64,000 nucleotides of DNA from Cognatishimia sp. 1_MG-2023 (GCF_030548175.1 NZ_JAUORX010000004.1:310001-374000), one strand, 5' to 3'. Shown: positions 44,192 through 54,085, counted from the stretch's first letter. The notes: a model not told the origin generated them from the letters alone. Numbers and translations are program-made.

Positions 44192-45583
44192 ATGCGCCCG
44201 GTATCGTTACCCATTCTTTTGGATCGAGAAGCAAGGATCCCAGTCTTTGAGCAAATCGCGATTGCTTTGCGTGAAAAGATTAAGTCCGGCGATCTTGCTG
44301 CCGGGGCATTGTTGCCACCGACACGCACCTTTGCTGCGGATGTGGGGGCCTCGCGGTCGACTGTCGTGAATGCCTATGACCAGCTTGTGGCAGAGGGGTA
44401 TATCGAAGGGCGGCAGGGGGCAGGATTTGTCGTCTGTGATATTGGCGCTTTAAGTTTGCCCGCGCGTCAGGCGGTTGAGGTTGCGACTTCTGTTAAACCA
44501 CGTGTGATGCGAGCCTTTCGTCCGGGCGAGCCGGATATGCGGCTTTTTCCACATCGGAGCTGGGGCAAAGCAGTGGCGCGCTTGTGTCGACGTGCGCCAG
44601 AAGAGATGCTGGGCAGCATGCCGAGGTTTGGTCACGAAGGGTTGCGGGCGGCGATTGCGCAGCATGTGGCAGATTGGCGTGGCCTTTCTGTGGACCCGGC
44701 CCAGATCATCGTGACGGCTGGGGCCAGTGATGCGTTGGAGCTGTGTCTGCGTAGCCTTTGTGTCGTGGGTGATGCCGTGGCGTTAGAAGACCCCGGCTTT
44801 CGCCCATTGACGCAGTTTGTACGGTCGCAACACCTGATGCCTGTGTATTTGTCCTCTGACGGTCAAGGTGCGGGCTTACCCACAGCTGCGAAGGTTGCGG
44901 TGTTGACGCCCTCGCAGCAGTTTCCGCTGGGTGGTTCGATGTCTCCGCAACGGAGGGCTGGGTTTGTACAATGGGCGCAGTCAGGGGATCGTTGGATTAT
45001 TGAAGACGACTATGACAGCGAGTTTCGGTATGCGGGGCGCCCAATTCCAGCGATGGCGGGTATTGATGGGTTGAGCCGTACGATTTACATCGGCAGCTTC
45101 TCAAAGATTTTCGCCAATGGGTTGCGTTTGGGATACGCGATTGTGCCGATGGCGTTGTTGGATCAGGTTGCCGCGACGCAAAGGCGATTTGGAGCGCGGG
45201 CGAGCTTGATGCCGCAGGCGCCCTTGGCAGAATTTATGCGGACTGGTGAGTTCTATCGGCACCTGCGACGGGTGCGACGGATTTACGGGCAGCGACGAGT
45301 TGTATTGACTGAAGCGTTGCGTTCGGATTTCGCGGATGTCGGGCGCTTTGTGGATCATCAGGCAGGGATGCAGATCGCGTTTCATTTGAACAAAGAGCTT
45401 CAGGATTTAGACATTGCCCAGCGGGCGCGGGCACAGGGCCTAGAGATCGAAGCGCTTTCACAATATTGCTTGGGTCTGGCGCGATATAATGGGTTGCTGT
45501 TAGGGTTTTGCGGATTTGATGAAACCGAGCTGGCCGAAGGGTTGAAGCAGCTGCGTTTGGTTTTGAATGCGTCAATTCAATAA
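44192..45583 (+). CDS. MocR/PdxR-type regulator (GntR plus aminotransferase)
   Basis: 463-residue fusion of an N-terminal GntR winged helix (about 13-80, with LPPTRTFAADVGASRSTVVNAY as the reader helix region) and a class I aminotransferase-like domain. The PLP lysine is probably K305 in IGSFSKIFANG. MocR regulators sense PLP or an amino compound; PdxR controls vitamin B6 synthesis, but no pdx genes are adjacent. It follows the molybdoenzyme by 50 bases. The regulated target cannot be read here. Confidence 0.87.
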   Translation: MRPVSLPILLDREARIPVFEQIAIALREKIKSGDLAAGALLPPTRTFAADVGASRSTVVNAYDQLVAEGYIEGRQGAGFVVCDIGALSLPARQAVEVATSVKPRVMRAFRPGEPDMRLFPHRSWGKAVARLCRRAPEEMLGSMPRFGHEGLRAAIAQHVADWRGLSVDPAQIIVTAGASDALELCLRSLCVVGDAVALEDPGFRPLTQFVRSQHLMPVYLSSDGQGAGLPTAAKVAVLTPSQQFPLGGSMSPQRRAGFVQWAQSGDRWIIEDDYDSEFRYAGRPIPAMAGIDGLSRTIYIGSFSKIFANGLRLGYAIVPMALLDQVAATQRRFGARASLMPQAPLAEFMRTGEFYRHLRRVRRIYGQRRVVLTEALRSDFADVGRFVDHQAGMQIAFHLNKELQDLDIAQRARAQGLEIEALSQYCLGLARYNGLLLGFCGFDETELAEGLKQLRLVLNASIQ

Positions 45584-45595
45584 CGCTGGAAAAAA

Positions 45596-45625
45596 GAAAG
45601 GGTCGCCAAAACAGGCGACCCTTCT
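45596..45625. terminator. Bidirectional terminator of the MocR gene and HU
   Basis: GGGTCGCC-AAAACA-GGCGACCC flanked by AAAGAAA on the left and TTCTTT on the right, between convergent stops. Confidence 0.88.
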
Positions 45626-45649
45626 TTAACCTTAGATCGGAAGATCTGA

Positions 45650-45937
45650 TTAGCCGTTAACGCTGTCTTTCAACGCTTTGGCGATGGTCATTTTTACGAC
45701 CTTATCAGCTTCTTTCTTGATCTGTTCGCCGGTCGCAGGGTTGCGAACCATACGCTCAGGACGCTCACGGCAATAGATTTTGCCTACGCCTGGCAGGGTC
45801 ACAGCGCCGCCAGCCGACACTTCGCGAGTGATCAGGGCGCAAACTGCGTCCAGGGCAGCACCAGCGGATTTCTTGTCGGCGCCCATGTCGTCAGCCAGAG
45901 CTGCTACGAGTTGGGTCTTTGTCATCGGCTTTGCCAT
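45650..45937 (-). CDS. HU-family DNA-binding protein
   Basis: 95-residue HU/IHF-family nucleoid protein. It has the N-terminal helices MTKTQLVAALADDMG, the VTLPGVGKIYCRERPERMVRNPATGEQI beta-arm region and the KVVKMTIAKALKD end. The conserved RNPATGE arm tip is present. AAGGAGA precedes the ATG. It bends and organises DNA. Which HU paralogue it is cannot be resolved. Confidence 0.93.
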   Translation of the reverse strand: MAKPMTKTQLVAALADDMGADKKSAGAALDAVCALITREVSAGGAVTLPGVGKIYCRERPERMVRNPATGEQIKKEADKVVKMTIAKALKDSVNG

Positions 45938-46067
45938 TTATTGGTCTCCTTGTCTTGCCCGTATTTTGGGCCTCATGGGCGGCATTTAACGGAATATAAA
46001 GGGCGAAGACAACGAAATGCTGCATTCATTCGCGCAAAATCGTGCATTTTTTGCCCTTTCCCGCTGG

Positions 46068-47546
46068 TCAGAGGAACGCAGTCTCGTCAAAAGACCGCAA
46101 TTTCCGAGAATGGAGGCGTTCAAGCGGCATTTCGCGCAAGGACTCCATGGCACGAATTCCGATCATCAAATGGCGTGCGACCTGTGTCTTATAGAAGTCT
46201 GAGGCCATTCCTGGCAGCTTAAGTTCGCCGTGCAGAGGCTTGTCGCTGACGCAGAGTAAAGTTCCGTATGGAACGCGAAATCGGTAGCCATTGGCGGCAA
46301 TTGTCGCGCTTTCCATGTCTAGAGCAACGGCCCGAGACTGGCTGAGGCGCTGAACGGGGCCAGCATGCTCGCGCAATTCCCAGTTGCGGTTATCGATGGT
46401 GGCAACAGTGCCGGTTCGCATGACGCGTTTCAGATCGTAGTCATCCAGCTTGGTGACATTGGCAACGGCGCGCTCAAGTGCGATTTGAACTTCGGCTAAG
46501 GCCGGGATCGGAACCCAAACCGGAAGGTCATCATCCAGAACGTGATCTTCGCGCAGATAGGCGTGGGCGAGGACGAAATCGCCAAGGCTTTGAGAATTTC
46601 GCAGGCCTGCACAATGGCCGACCATCAGCCACGCGTGAGGACGCAGAACGGCAATGTGATCGGTCGCTGTTTTCGCATTCGAAGGACCAACGCCAATGTT
46701 CACAAGGGTAATGCCAGAGCCGTCTTTTCGGGTCAGGTGATAGGTTGGCATTTGTGGTTGTTTGTCTACCGCCGGGATTTCCGTTTCGGCATCGAATATT
46801 TCGACATTCCCGGTTGAGACAAAGCTGATGTAGCCACTCTTTGGGTCGGCCAGCATTTTGCGTGCGTAGGCTTCGAATTCGGCAACGTAGAATTGGTAGT
46901 TGGTAAAGAGCACGTGATTTTGGAAATGCTCGGGAGCGGTGGCCGTGTAATGTGACAGGCGGGCGAGGGAGTAATCCACACGCTGTGCCGTAAAGGGTGC
47001 AAGAGGTTTTGCGCAGCCTTCTGGCGTTTCAGCAACGCCATTCACGATGTCATCATTGGTTGTGGAAAGGTCCGGTACATCAAAAACGTCGCGTAGGGTG
47101 AAATCCGCGGCACCGTCTTGCGGTACCGTGATGGTTTCATCATTCGCCACGGCAAAATGAACAGGGATCGGCGTGTCCGAGGCACCAACCACAACAGCCA
47201 CGTTGTGATTTTCGATAAGCAACGTGATCTGTTGTTCTAGGTAATTCCGAAACAGGTCGGGCCGCGTGATTGTGGTTGCGTAGACGCCCGGCTCGGCCAC
47301 GTGACCAAAAGACAAGCGACTGTCGATCTTGGCGAAGCTGGTCGTTGTTATCCTCAATTCCGGGTAAAAGGCACGCACGCGTCCGCCACTTGGGCCTTTT
47401 GCCAGTGCTTCGGTGAACTCGCGGCATAGAAAGCTGGTTGCTGTTTCATATAACTCGCACAGGCGGTCGACCGCAGCTTTGGCGTTGGTGAATGCCTCTG
47501 GTGTTTTGACAGAAGGAGATTGGAGAACAATTTCAGTAGGTGTCAT
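46068..47546 (-). CDS. amn: AMP nucleosidase
   Basis: 492-residue Amn that hydrolyses AMP to adenine and ribose-5-phosphate. An N-terminal alpha/beta domain (about 1-190) precedes the nucleoside-phosphorylase-like catalytic core, with the GVGPSNAKTATDH, VGHCAGLR and ALDMESATIAANGY motifs. It overlaps the downstream end of ade (ATGA, 47543-47546), so its product adenine passes to the coupled adenine deaminase. This pairing gives an AMP to hypoxanthine route. Confidence 0.95.
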   Translation of the reverse strand: MTPTEIVLQSPSVKTPEAFTNAKAAVDRLCELYETATSFLCREFTEALAKGPSGGRVRAFYPELRITTTSFAKIDSRLSFGHVAEPGVYATTITRPDLFRNYLEQQITLLIENHNVAVVVGASDTPIPVHFAVANDETITVPQDGAADFTLRDVFDVPDLSTTNDDIVNGVAETPEGCAKPLAPFTAQRVDYSLARLSHYTATAPEHFQNHVLFTNYQFYVAEFEAYARKMLADPKSGYISFVSTGNVEIFDAETEIPAVDKQPQMPTYHLTRKDGSGITLVNIGVGPSNAKTATDHIAVLRPHAWLMVGHCAGLRNSQSLGDFVLAHAYLREDHVLDDDLPVWVPIPALAEVQIALERAVANVTKLDDYDLKRVMRTGTVATIDNRNWELREHAGPVQRLSQSRAVALDMESATIAANGYRFRVPYGTLLCVSDKPLHGELKLPGMASDFYKTQVARHLMIGIRAMESLREMPLERLHSRKLRSFDETAFL

Positions 47547-49366
47547 GTATGGGCCTGTATAACGTCGGTCATTTCAAATTTAGTTACATCAACGAGGCCG
47601 AGATCGGAAATGCGGAGTTCTGGGATAACGACCAATGCAAGTAATGAATGCTGCATGTAGGCGTTGTTAAGCGTGCAGCCGCAAGCTTCCATGGCTTCGA
47701 CCATCTTTTGGGCTTTGGTGGCGACTTCAGTTGCGGGTTGGTCGGACATTAGGCCGGCAATCGGCAATTCGACCAATGCGCATTCGTTGCCGTCTTTGAA
47801 TACGGTCACACCTCCGCCGACCTCTCCAAGGCGATTTGCAGCCAGCGCCATGTTTTCGCGATCAGTACCCACGACGATCATGTGGTGACTGTCGTGGGCA
47901 ACGGTCGAAGCCATGGCCATTTTGCCAGTGTAGCCAAAGCCACTCACAAACCCGTTGGTCGTGGTGCCAAGTGCGCGGTGCCGCTCGACGAGGGCGATTT
48001 GGCAGACGTCGTTTTGCACATCCATTTGAACGCGGCCATCTTTGACAGGTAATTCAGCGGTTAATGCTTTGGTTGGCGCTTGGTTTTCAACCACACCGAT
48101 TACATTTGCTGTAACGCGGTTTGCACCACTTGGAGCAGCTACAATAAAGTCATCCGCAACACGCTGGCGCCCAATATGCACGGTTTGGCGCGCATGGTCT
48201 GGCCAACCGTAGTGCGGGCAGTCGACGAGGCATTCACCGACCTTCGCAATGGTCTGACCGCATGCAATGACGTGTTCAATTGGTAGGGCACGTAAATCAC
48301 TCGTCAGGATCACATCTGCCCGTCTTCCGGGTGTAATAGAGCCTAGTTCGCGCTCTAATCCGAAGTGTGTGGCAGTATTGATTGTTGCCATTTGCAGGGC
48401 GATCAATGGATCACATCCGCATTCAATTGCATGGCGAACGACACGGTTCATGTGGCCGTCATTCACCAAGGTTCCGCTGTGGCAATCATCTGTGCAGAGA
48501 ATGAAGTTGCGTGGGTCTAAGCCTTTTTCCGTAATAGCGGTGATCTGGCTTTCGACATCGTACCATGCCGACCCGAGGCGCATCATGGATCGCATGCCTT
48601 GGCGAACGCGCGCAATGGCGTCGGCTTCGCAAGTGCCCTCGTGGTCGTCCGCTGGGCCACCGGCAACATAGGCATGGAACGCGGGCCCCAGATCGGGTGA
48701 CGCGTAGTGCCCGCCAACTGTTTTGCCTGCGTTCTGAGTGGCGGCGATTTCGGCTAACATCTTTGGATCAGCGTTGATCACCCCGGGAAAGTTCATCATC
48801 TCGCCCAGCCCGATTATGCCGGGCCAGCTCATGGCCTCTGCCACGTCTTCGGGGGAGATTTCAAAACCTGTGGTTTCGAGTCCCGGCGCGCTGGGCGCGC
48901 AGCTGGGCATTTGGGTGAACATATTGATGGGCTGCAATAACGCCTCATCATGCATCATACGTACACCTTCGAGCCCAAGTACGTTGGCGATTTCATGGGG
49001 GTCGGTGAACATTGATGTCGTGCCGTGGGGGATCACAGCACGCGCAAACTCCGCAGGCGTCAACATGCCGCTTTCTACATGCATGTGCCCGTCACACAAG
49101 CCGGGGATCATAAAGCGCCCCTCAGCGTCGATGATTTCGGTTGTGTCGCCAATACAGTGGCTTGCATCTGCACCAACAAATGCGATGCGGCCGTTGGCTA
49201 TGGCAATGTCATGATTTGGCAACACTTCGCGCGTGTGCACGTTCACCCATTGGCCGTTTTGAATAACTAGATCAGCCGCGGCGCGCCCTGCGGCGACGGC
49301 AACTAAATGTGGGGCGCAGTCGGCCCAAGATTTTAAAGTGGTATGCTCCATGACCCACGTTGGCAT
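47543..49366 (-). CDS. ade: Adenine deaminase
   Basis: 607-residue amidohydrolase that converts adenine to hypoxanthine. The metal-binding DGHMHVESGML has H94 and H96, and CTDDCHSG and HDSHH complete the Ade signature. Two starts are possible: ATG at 49366, or ATG at 49351 (MEHTTLKSW), which loses five residues. It is the first gene of the ade-amn operon. The nearby purine permease (34510) fits the same salvage theme. Confidence 0.95.
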   Translation of the reverse strand: MPTWVMEHTTLKSWADCAPHLVAVAAGRAAADLVIQNGQWVNVHTREVLPNHDIAIANGRIAFVGADASHCIGDTTEIIDAEGRFMIPGLCDGHMHVESGMLTPAEFARAVIPHGTTSMFTDPHEIANVLGLEGVRMMHDEALLQPINMFTQMPSCAPSAPGLETTGFEISPEDVAEAMSWPGIIGLGEMMNFPGVINADPKMLAEIAATQNAGKTVGGHYASPDLGPAFHAYVAGGPADDHEGTCEADAIARVRQGMRSMMRLGSAWYDVESQITAITEKGLDPRNFILCTDDCHSGTLVNDGHMNRVVRHAIECGCDPLIALQMATINTATHFGLERELGSITPGRRADVILTSDLRALPIEHVIACGQTIAKVGECLVDCPHYGWPDHARQTVHIGRQRVADDFIVAAPSGANRVTANVIGVVENQAPTKALTAELPVKDGRVQMDVQNDVCQIALVERHRALGTTTNGFVSGFGYTGKMAMASTVAHDSHHMIVVGTDRENMALAANRLGEVGGGVTVFKDGNECALVELPIAGLMSDQPATEVATKAQKMVEAMEACGCTLNNAYMQHSLLALVVIPELRISDLGLVDVTKFEMTDVIQAHT

Positions 49367-49521
49367 GATGCCCGCGCAGGATCAAGCAGAGGCCGTAGGG
49401 CGTGCTTGCAAAAGCTGTTTCAAAACAAAACTGAAGCTTTGATAGCTGGGTTTATGGCTGCTTGGAAAACATGTTGGAATTTCGTTAAATGACGCATTGA
49501 ATGACAGAAGAGGGCGCTGCG

Positions 49522-49815
49522 ATGGCTGAGGCAAAACCACAGGTACAAATTACCTATTGTACGGGCTGCAATTGGCTGTTGCGCGCAAGTTGGATGGCGC
49601 AAGAACTGCTTTCCACCTTTCAAAACGACTTAGGCGGCGTAACGCTTGTGCCAGATGACCTTGGCGGTGTTTTTGAAATAACGGTGAATCAGAGCCTGAT
49701 TTGGGAACGAAAACGCGATGGTGGCTTTCCCGAGGCTAAAGAATTGAAGAGCCGGATCAGGGATGTGATCGACCCAAGCAAAGACTTGGGGCATATTGAC
49801 CGTAAGCACGTTTAA
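49522..49815 (+). CDS. SelW/Rdx-family thioredoxin-like protein
   Basis: 97-residue protein of the SelT/SelW/SelH (Rdx) family with a CTGC redox motif (C13, C16) after the first strand. These proteins have a thioredoxin-like fold and probable redox roles of unknown target. The bacterial forms use cysteine instead of selenocysteine. The ATG at 49522 is preferred over 49501 because GAAGAGGG lies just upstream. It is 20 bases before the DUF1810 gene. Confidence 0.87.
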   Translation: MAEAKPQVQITYCTGCNWLLRASWMAQELLSTFQNDLGGVTLVPDDLGGVFEITVNQSLIWERKRDGGFPEAKELKSRIRDVIDPSKDLGHIDRKHV

Positions 49816-49835
49816 ACCGCTACGATAGGAGCGAT

Positions 49836-50270
49836 ATGGCCAAACCCAATGACCTAGACCGATTTCTAAACCCACAAAAGTTGACACATGCAAAGGCGTT
49901 GTCGGAACTGCGAATGGGTTTGAAACTGAGCCATTGGATGTGGTGGGAGCTGCCGCAGCTTCGTCAATTGGGCAAATCAAAACGTGCGGTCGACTATGGT
50001 CTGGCGGATTTACGAGAGGCCACGCAGTATCTGGCACATCCTGTATTGGGCGTGCGTCTGGTCGAAATGTGTATGGCGTTGATGATGCATGGCTACAAAA
50101 GCCCAGAGGCGATTTTGGGTCCAGTTGATGCAGAGAAGCTGCGCAGTATGGCAACCTTGTTTGCGCAAGTTCCCGGCGCGCCGGATGTTTTTAAGGATCT
50201 GCTTGATACGTTTTTTGGTGGCCATGGGTGTGCCGCAACCAAGGCGGCTTTGGCCGAGCCAAGTGCGTAG
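49836..50270 (+). CDS. DUF1810 family protein
   Basis: 144-residue mostly helical cytosolic protein. The pattern DLDRFLNPQ, ALSELRMGLKLSHWMWWELPQLRQLGKS, YGLADLREATQYLAHPVLGVRL is diagnostic of DUF1810, whose function is unknown. AGGAGCG precedes the ATG. It probably shares a transcript with the Rdx protein. Repeat copy d follows 13 bases after the stop. Confidence 0.9.
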   Translation: MAKPNDLDRFLNPQKLTHAKALSELRMGLKLSHWMWWELPQLRQLGKSKRAVDYGLADLREATQYLAHPVLGVRLVEMCMALMMHGYKSPEAILGPVDAEKLRSMATLFAQVPGAPDVFKDLLDTFFGGHGCAATKAALAEPSA

Positions 50271-50283
50271 AGTTGTTTGGTCA

Positions 50284-50320
50284 GATGCCTCCGGCGGGAG
50301 TATTTTTGGAAAGGTGAATG
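50284..50320 (+). repeat. Intergenic repeat copy d
   Basis: GATGCCTCCGGCGGGAG followed by TATTTTTGGAAAGGTGAA. It has the same core and tail as the other copies, here with the GGAAAG variant shared with copy c. It follows the DUF1810 gene in the same orientation. Confidence 0.75.
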
Positions 50321-50361
50321 GGGGCTTGCAAACCTGTTAAGGGTTGCGCAGTTTGGCGCGC

Positions 50362-51216
50362 ATGACAAAGACACTTCTTTCACTGGGCCACGGCTTTTCA
50401 GCACAGGCGCTTGCGGCATTGTTGGTTCCACAAGGTTGGCGCGTAATTGGCACCACCCGCAAACCCGAAAAATTCGCCTTGTTAGAGGCGGCAGGTGTTG
50501 AACCCCTGCTTTGGCCTTGTGATTTGTCGCAAGCTTTAAGCGGTGTGACCCATGTGCTGACTTCTGCTGGCCCAGACGAAGCCGGTGATCCGATTTTAAG
50601 CGAAGGTCGGGCGGCTATCGAGGCTGTGAAAAATCAGCTGGAGTGGGTAGGGTATTTGTCCACAACAGGTGTCTATGGCGATCACGATGGTGGTTGGGTT
50701 GACGAAGAGAGTGCGCTTGATCCCGCAACCGAACGCGGCAAACGTCGTGTCAAAGCAGAACGCGAATGGTTGGATATTACCGGCCTTCCGGTGCATGTGT
50801 TCCGTTTGGCTGGGATATACGGGCCGGGGCGTGGCCCGTTTGCCAAGTTGCGCAAAGGGATTGCTCAGCGTGTGATTAAGAAAAACCAAGTCTTCAGCCG
50901 CACGCATGTGGATGACATCGCGCAGGTGCTTGCCGCGTCGATTGCGCAGCCAAACCCGGGGCGTGTTTATAACGTCTGTGATGATGATCCGCAGCCGCCG
51001 GAGGTGGTGATCGAATATGCCGCCAAATTGCTAGGGATGGAGCCCCCGCCCGCGGTGCCGTTTGAAACCGCTAAGATGAGCCCAATGGCACGGACCTTCT
51101 ATTCAGATAGCAAGCGCGTTCGGAATGATCGCATCAAAGATGAGCTGGGTGTAACGCTTAAGCATCCAACCTTTAAGGCCGCGCTAGAGGCCATGCTTGC
51201 CGAAGAAAACACTTAG
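50362..51216 (+). CDS. NAD(P)-binding epimerase-like protein (YeeZ-like)
   Basis: 284-residue Rossmann protein of the extended SDR/epimerase superfamily. The N-terminal TLLSLGHGFSAQALA is a shortened nucleotide loop of the YeeZ type rather than GxxGxxG. YLSTTGVYGDHDGGWVDE and FRLAGIYGPGRGP give the remaining epimerase motifs, though the catalytic YxxxK is not evident. Start at ATG 50362, with a poor ribosome site. Substrate unknown. Convergent with dxs. Confidence 0.83.
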   Translation: MTKTLLSLGHGFSAQALAALLVPQGWRVIGTTRKPEKFALLEAAGVEPLLWPCDLSQALSGVTHVLTSAGPDEAGDPILSEGRAAIEAVKNQLEWVGYLSTTGVYGDHDGGWVDEESALDPATERGKRRVKAEREWLDITGLPVHVFRLAGIYGPGRGPFAKLRKGIAQRVIKKNQVFSRTHVDDIAQVLAASIAQPNPGRVYNVCDDDPQPPEVVIEYAAKLLGMEPPPAVPFETAKMSPMARTFYSDSKRVRNDRIKDELGVTLKHPTFKAALEAMLAEENT

Positions 51217-51271
51217 CTTTTTCTTGATCCAAATACCTTGGGGTCCGGGGCAACGCCCCGGCCTTTCGGTC
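51216..51271 (-). repeat. Intergenic repeat copy e
   Basis: On the minus strand, directly after the dxs stop: CCGGGG-CGTTG-CCCCGG, ACCCCAAGG, then the tail TATTTGGATCAAGAAAAAGC. It has the orientation of dxs and lies between convergent stops. Confidence 0.75.
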
Positions 51272-53198
51272 AGGCGCTTTGGCTTCCGATTTGTGCAATA
51301 CCCAGCGTATCCAAGACCTTGGCAACGATATGCTCTGCATTCATTGCGGCGGTGTCGTACATGTCGCTTGGGCTGGCATGGTCAATAAAGACGTCCGGTA
51401 GCACCATAGAGCGATACTTGAGGCCATCATCAAACACGCCCCGTTCCGCCAAAAGCTGCGCCACATGAGAGCCAAAGCCGCCAACTGCGCCTTCTTCGAT
51501 GGTAATCAACGCCTCATGCGATTGCGCAAGGTCTAGAATCATGTCGGCATCAAGCGGCTTGGCAAAACGCGCGTCCGCGATGGTAGGCGTGATGCCTTTG
51601 GCTCTTAGGGCCTCGGCAGCTTTCTTCACTTCGTCCAATCGCGTGCCGAAGGACAGTAAAGCAACGCGTTGGCCTTGTTTAATCATGCGGCCTTTGCCGA
51701 TTTCCAGGATTTCACCTTTTTCTGGCAGGTCCACCCCAACGCCCTCACCGCGTGGGTAGCGGAAAGCGATTGGTCCGTCGTCATAGGCGGCGGCAGTGGC
51801 GACCATATGTTTTAGCTCTGCCTCATCAGCCGCAGCCATCACGACCATGCCTGGCAAGTTCGCTAGATACGCAATGTCAAAGGAGCCAGCGTGCGTTGCG
51901 CCATCCGCACCAACCAGACCCGCGCGGTCGATTGCAAAGCGCACAGGCAAGCCTTGGATCGCGACGTCATGTACGATCTGGTCATAGCCGCGTTGCAGGA
52001 AGGTGGAATACATCGTGCAGAACGGTTTCATTCCGCCAGCGGCCAAAGCTGCGCAAAAAGTTACGCCGTGTTGTTCCGCAATCGCGACGTCGAAACAACG
52101 GCTTGGGTAGCGCTCGGCGAATAGGTTCAGGCCAGTGCCATCTGGCATCGCGGCTGTGACCGCAACGATCTTGTCATCTTCGGCGGCCAGCTCTGTCAGG
52201 GTTTGACCAAAGACGTTTGTGTAGCTTGGCGCGTTTGAGGGCGCTTTGTGCTGTTTGCCGGTGACAACATCGAACTTTGCTGTCGCATGACCTTTGTCAC
52301 GCGCGTTTTCGGCAGGGGCGTAGCCTTTGCCCTTTTTCGTGACTATGTGCAGCATAACAGGCCCGGTGGCGCGTTCGTGCATCGTGCGCAGGACAGGCAG
52401 CAGTTGGTCCATATCGTGGCCATCGATCGGGCCGATGTAGCTAAAGCCAAGCTCTTCGAACAGGGTGCCACCGACGGCCATGCCTTTCAGCATTTCCTTT
52501 GCGCGTTTTGCGCCTTCGCGGAAGGGTTCTGGTAGGAGGGAGACCGCACCTTTGGCTGCGGCTTTAAGTTCTTGGAACGGTTCGCCCGCATAGAGGCGCG
52601 ACAGGTAGGATGACATTGCGCCAACGGGTGGAGCAATCGACATCTCATTATCGTTGAGCACGACGAACAGGCGTTTGCTCAAGTGGCCCGCGTTGTTCAT
52701 CGCTTCATAGGCCATGCCGGCGCTGATAGAACCATCGCCGATAACAGCAATCGCGTCGCCAAGGCCACCTTCGCATTGCCCGCCCAAATCTCGTGCTACG
52801 GCAAAGCCCAAAGCGGCCGAGATAGAGGTGGAACTATGTGCTGCACCGAACGGGTCAAACACGGATTCAGAGCGTTTGGTGAAGCCTGATAGGCCATTTT
52901 TTGTACGCAGGGTGCGGATGCGGTCCCGGCGGCCAGTCAGGATTTTATGCGGATAGCATTGGTGGCCAACGTCCCAAATGATCTTGTCGCGAGGTGTGTC
53001 AAAGACCGCGTGCAACGCAGTCGTCAGTTCGACAACGCCCAGACCCGCGCCAAGGTGGCCACCGGTTTCTGACACTGCCGAAATCGTCTCTAGCCGCAGT
53101 TCATGTGCGACCTGCGCCAGCTCTGTATCAGAGAACTGTTTCAGATCTTCGGGTTTGTTCACCCGGTCTAAAAGCGGTGTGTCGGGTCTGGCAGACAT
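51270..53198 (-). CDS. dxs: 1-deoxy-D-xylulose-5-phosphate synthase
   Basis: 642-residue thiamine-diphosphate enzyme making DXP from pyruvate and glyceraldehyde-3-phosphate, the entry step of the MEP isoprenoid pathway. Visible motifs are [15 protein letters not shown], the ThDP-binding [18 protein letters not shown], and the central [17 protein letters not shown] lies before the ATG. Last gene of the HDAC-xseB-ispA-dxs operon; adjacency to ispA joins precursor supply to prenyl-chain synthesis. Confidence 0.97.
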   Translation of the reverse strand: MSARPDTPLLDRVNKPEDLKQFSDTELAQVAHELRLETISAVSETGGHLGAGLGVVELTTALHAVFDTPRDKIIWDVGHQCYPHKILTGRRDRIRTLRTKNGLSGFTKRSESVFDPFGAAHSSTSISAALGFAVARDLGGQCEGGLGDAIAVIGDGSISAGMAYEAMNNAGHLSKRLFVVLNDNEMSIAPPVGAMSSYLSRLYAGEPFQELKAAAKGAVSLLPEPFREGAKRAKEMLKGMAVGGTLFEELGFSYIGPIDGHDMDQLLPVLRTMHERATGPVMLHIVTKKGKGYAPAENARDKGHATAKFDVVTGKQHKAPSNAPSYTNVFGQTLTELAAEDDKIVAVTAAMPDGTGLNLFAERYPSRCFDVAIAEQHGVTFCAALAAGGMKPFCTMYSTFLQRGYDQIVHDVAIQGLPVRFAIDRAGLVGADGATHAGSFDIAYLANLPGMVVMAAADEAELKHMVATAAAYDDGPIAFRYPRGEGVGVDLPEKGEILEIGKGRMIKQGQRVALLSFGTRLDEVKKAAEALRAKGITPTIADARFAKPLDADMILDLAQSHEALITIEEGAVGGFGSHVAQLLAERGVFDDGLKYRSMVLPDVFIDHASPSDMYDTAAMNAEHIVAKVLDTLGIAQIGSQSA

Positions 53199-53214
53199 CG
53201 CTGGCCCTTTTTAA

Positions 53215-54084
53215 TTAGCTATCCCGCGAGATAACGAAGCGCGCCGCATCCCGCAAGGTTTCGGCGTTGTTTCCGTATGAGTCCAGAGCGGCACAGGCGT
53301 CTTCGATCAGCTCTTTGGCGCGGGCTTTTGCCGCGTCCATGCCTAAAAGCGAAACAAATGTGGCCTTGCCAGCCGTCTGGTCTTTGCCCAAGGTTTTACC
53401 AACTTTGTCTGCATCGCCTTCAATATCTAGGACATCGTCCCAAATTTGAAAGGCAAGGCCAAGCCCATCGGCATAACGTTTGAACGGTGTTGTATCCGCC
53501 TGCGCCATGCGCGCGCCGCATTGCGCGGACCAGCCAAACAATGCGCCCGTTTTACCCTCTTGCAGGGTGGTGATTTCTTCAAGCGTTAGCGGTGTGACCG
53601 CTGTCTCCGCCGCCATATCTAAAGCTTGCCCCAAGACCATGCCGCGTGCACCTGCGGCTTGTGCAAAGGTCAGTGCTAGATTGGCACGCACTTCCGCACT
53701 TGGCGAACAATCCGGGTGGCTGACCATTTCAAAGGCCAAAGTTTGCAGCGCGTCGCCGGCTAAAACGGCGGTTGCGTAGTCCCATTTTACATGCACGGTT
53801 GGTTGCCCACGGCGCAGGTCGTCGTCGTCCATACACGGCAGGTCGTCATGTACTAGGGAATAGGCGTGCATCGCCTCAATCGCGGCTGCTGGCCAGATTG
53901 CCTGTGCGAATGGAATGTCATGTAACCGCGCGCTTTCCAGCACCATAAAGGCCCGCAAACGTTTGCCGCCGGCACTGGCGTAACGCATTGCTTGCACCAC
54001 AGGCAAATCACCCATTGGCGCCATCACAGCATCCAGATGCGCCTGCACTGCGGTTGCGCTTTCTGACAGTCTTGTTTTCAGCAC
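53215..54084 (-). CDS. ispA: Farnesyl/geranyl diphosphate synthase
   Basis: 289-residue trans-polyprenyl diphosphate synthase. The first aspartate-rich motif is DDLPCMDDDD (D80-D89) and the second is IWDDVLDIEGD. It condenses IPP with DMAPP/GPP to supply quinone, carotenoid and undecaprenyl chains. The start is GTG at 54084, one base after the xseB stop; the dxs gene follows 16 bases downstream. Chain length (C10 versus C15) is not settled by sequence. Confidence 0.94.
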   Translation of the reverse strand: MLKTRLSESATAVQAHLDAVMAPMGDLPVVQAMRYASAGGKRLRAFMVLESARLHDIPFAQAIWPAAAIEAMHAYSLVHDDLPCMDDDDLRRGQPTVHVKWDYATAVLAGDALQTLAFEMVSHPDCSPSAEVRANLALTFAQAAGARGMVLGQALDMAAETAVTPLTLEEITTLQEGKTGALFGWSAQCGARMAQADTTPFKRYADGLGLAFQIWDDVLDIEGDADKVGKTLGKDQTAGKATFVSLLGMDAAKARAKELIEDACAALDSYGNNAETLRDAARFVISRDS

Positions 54085-54085
54085 G

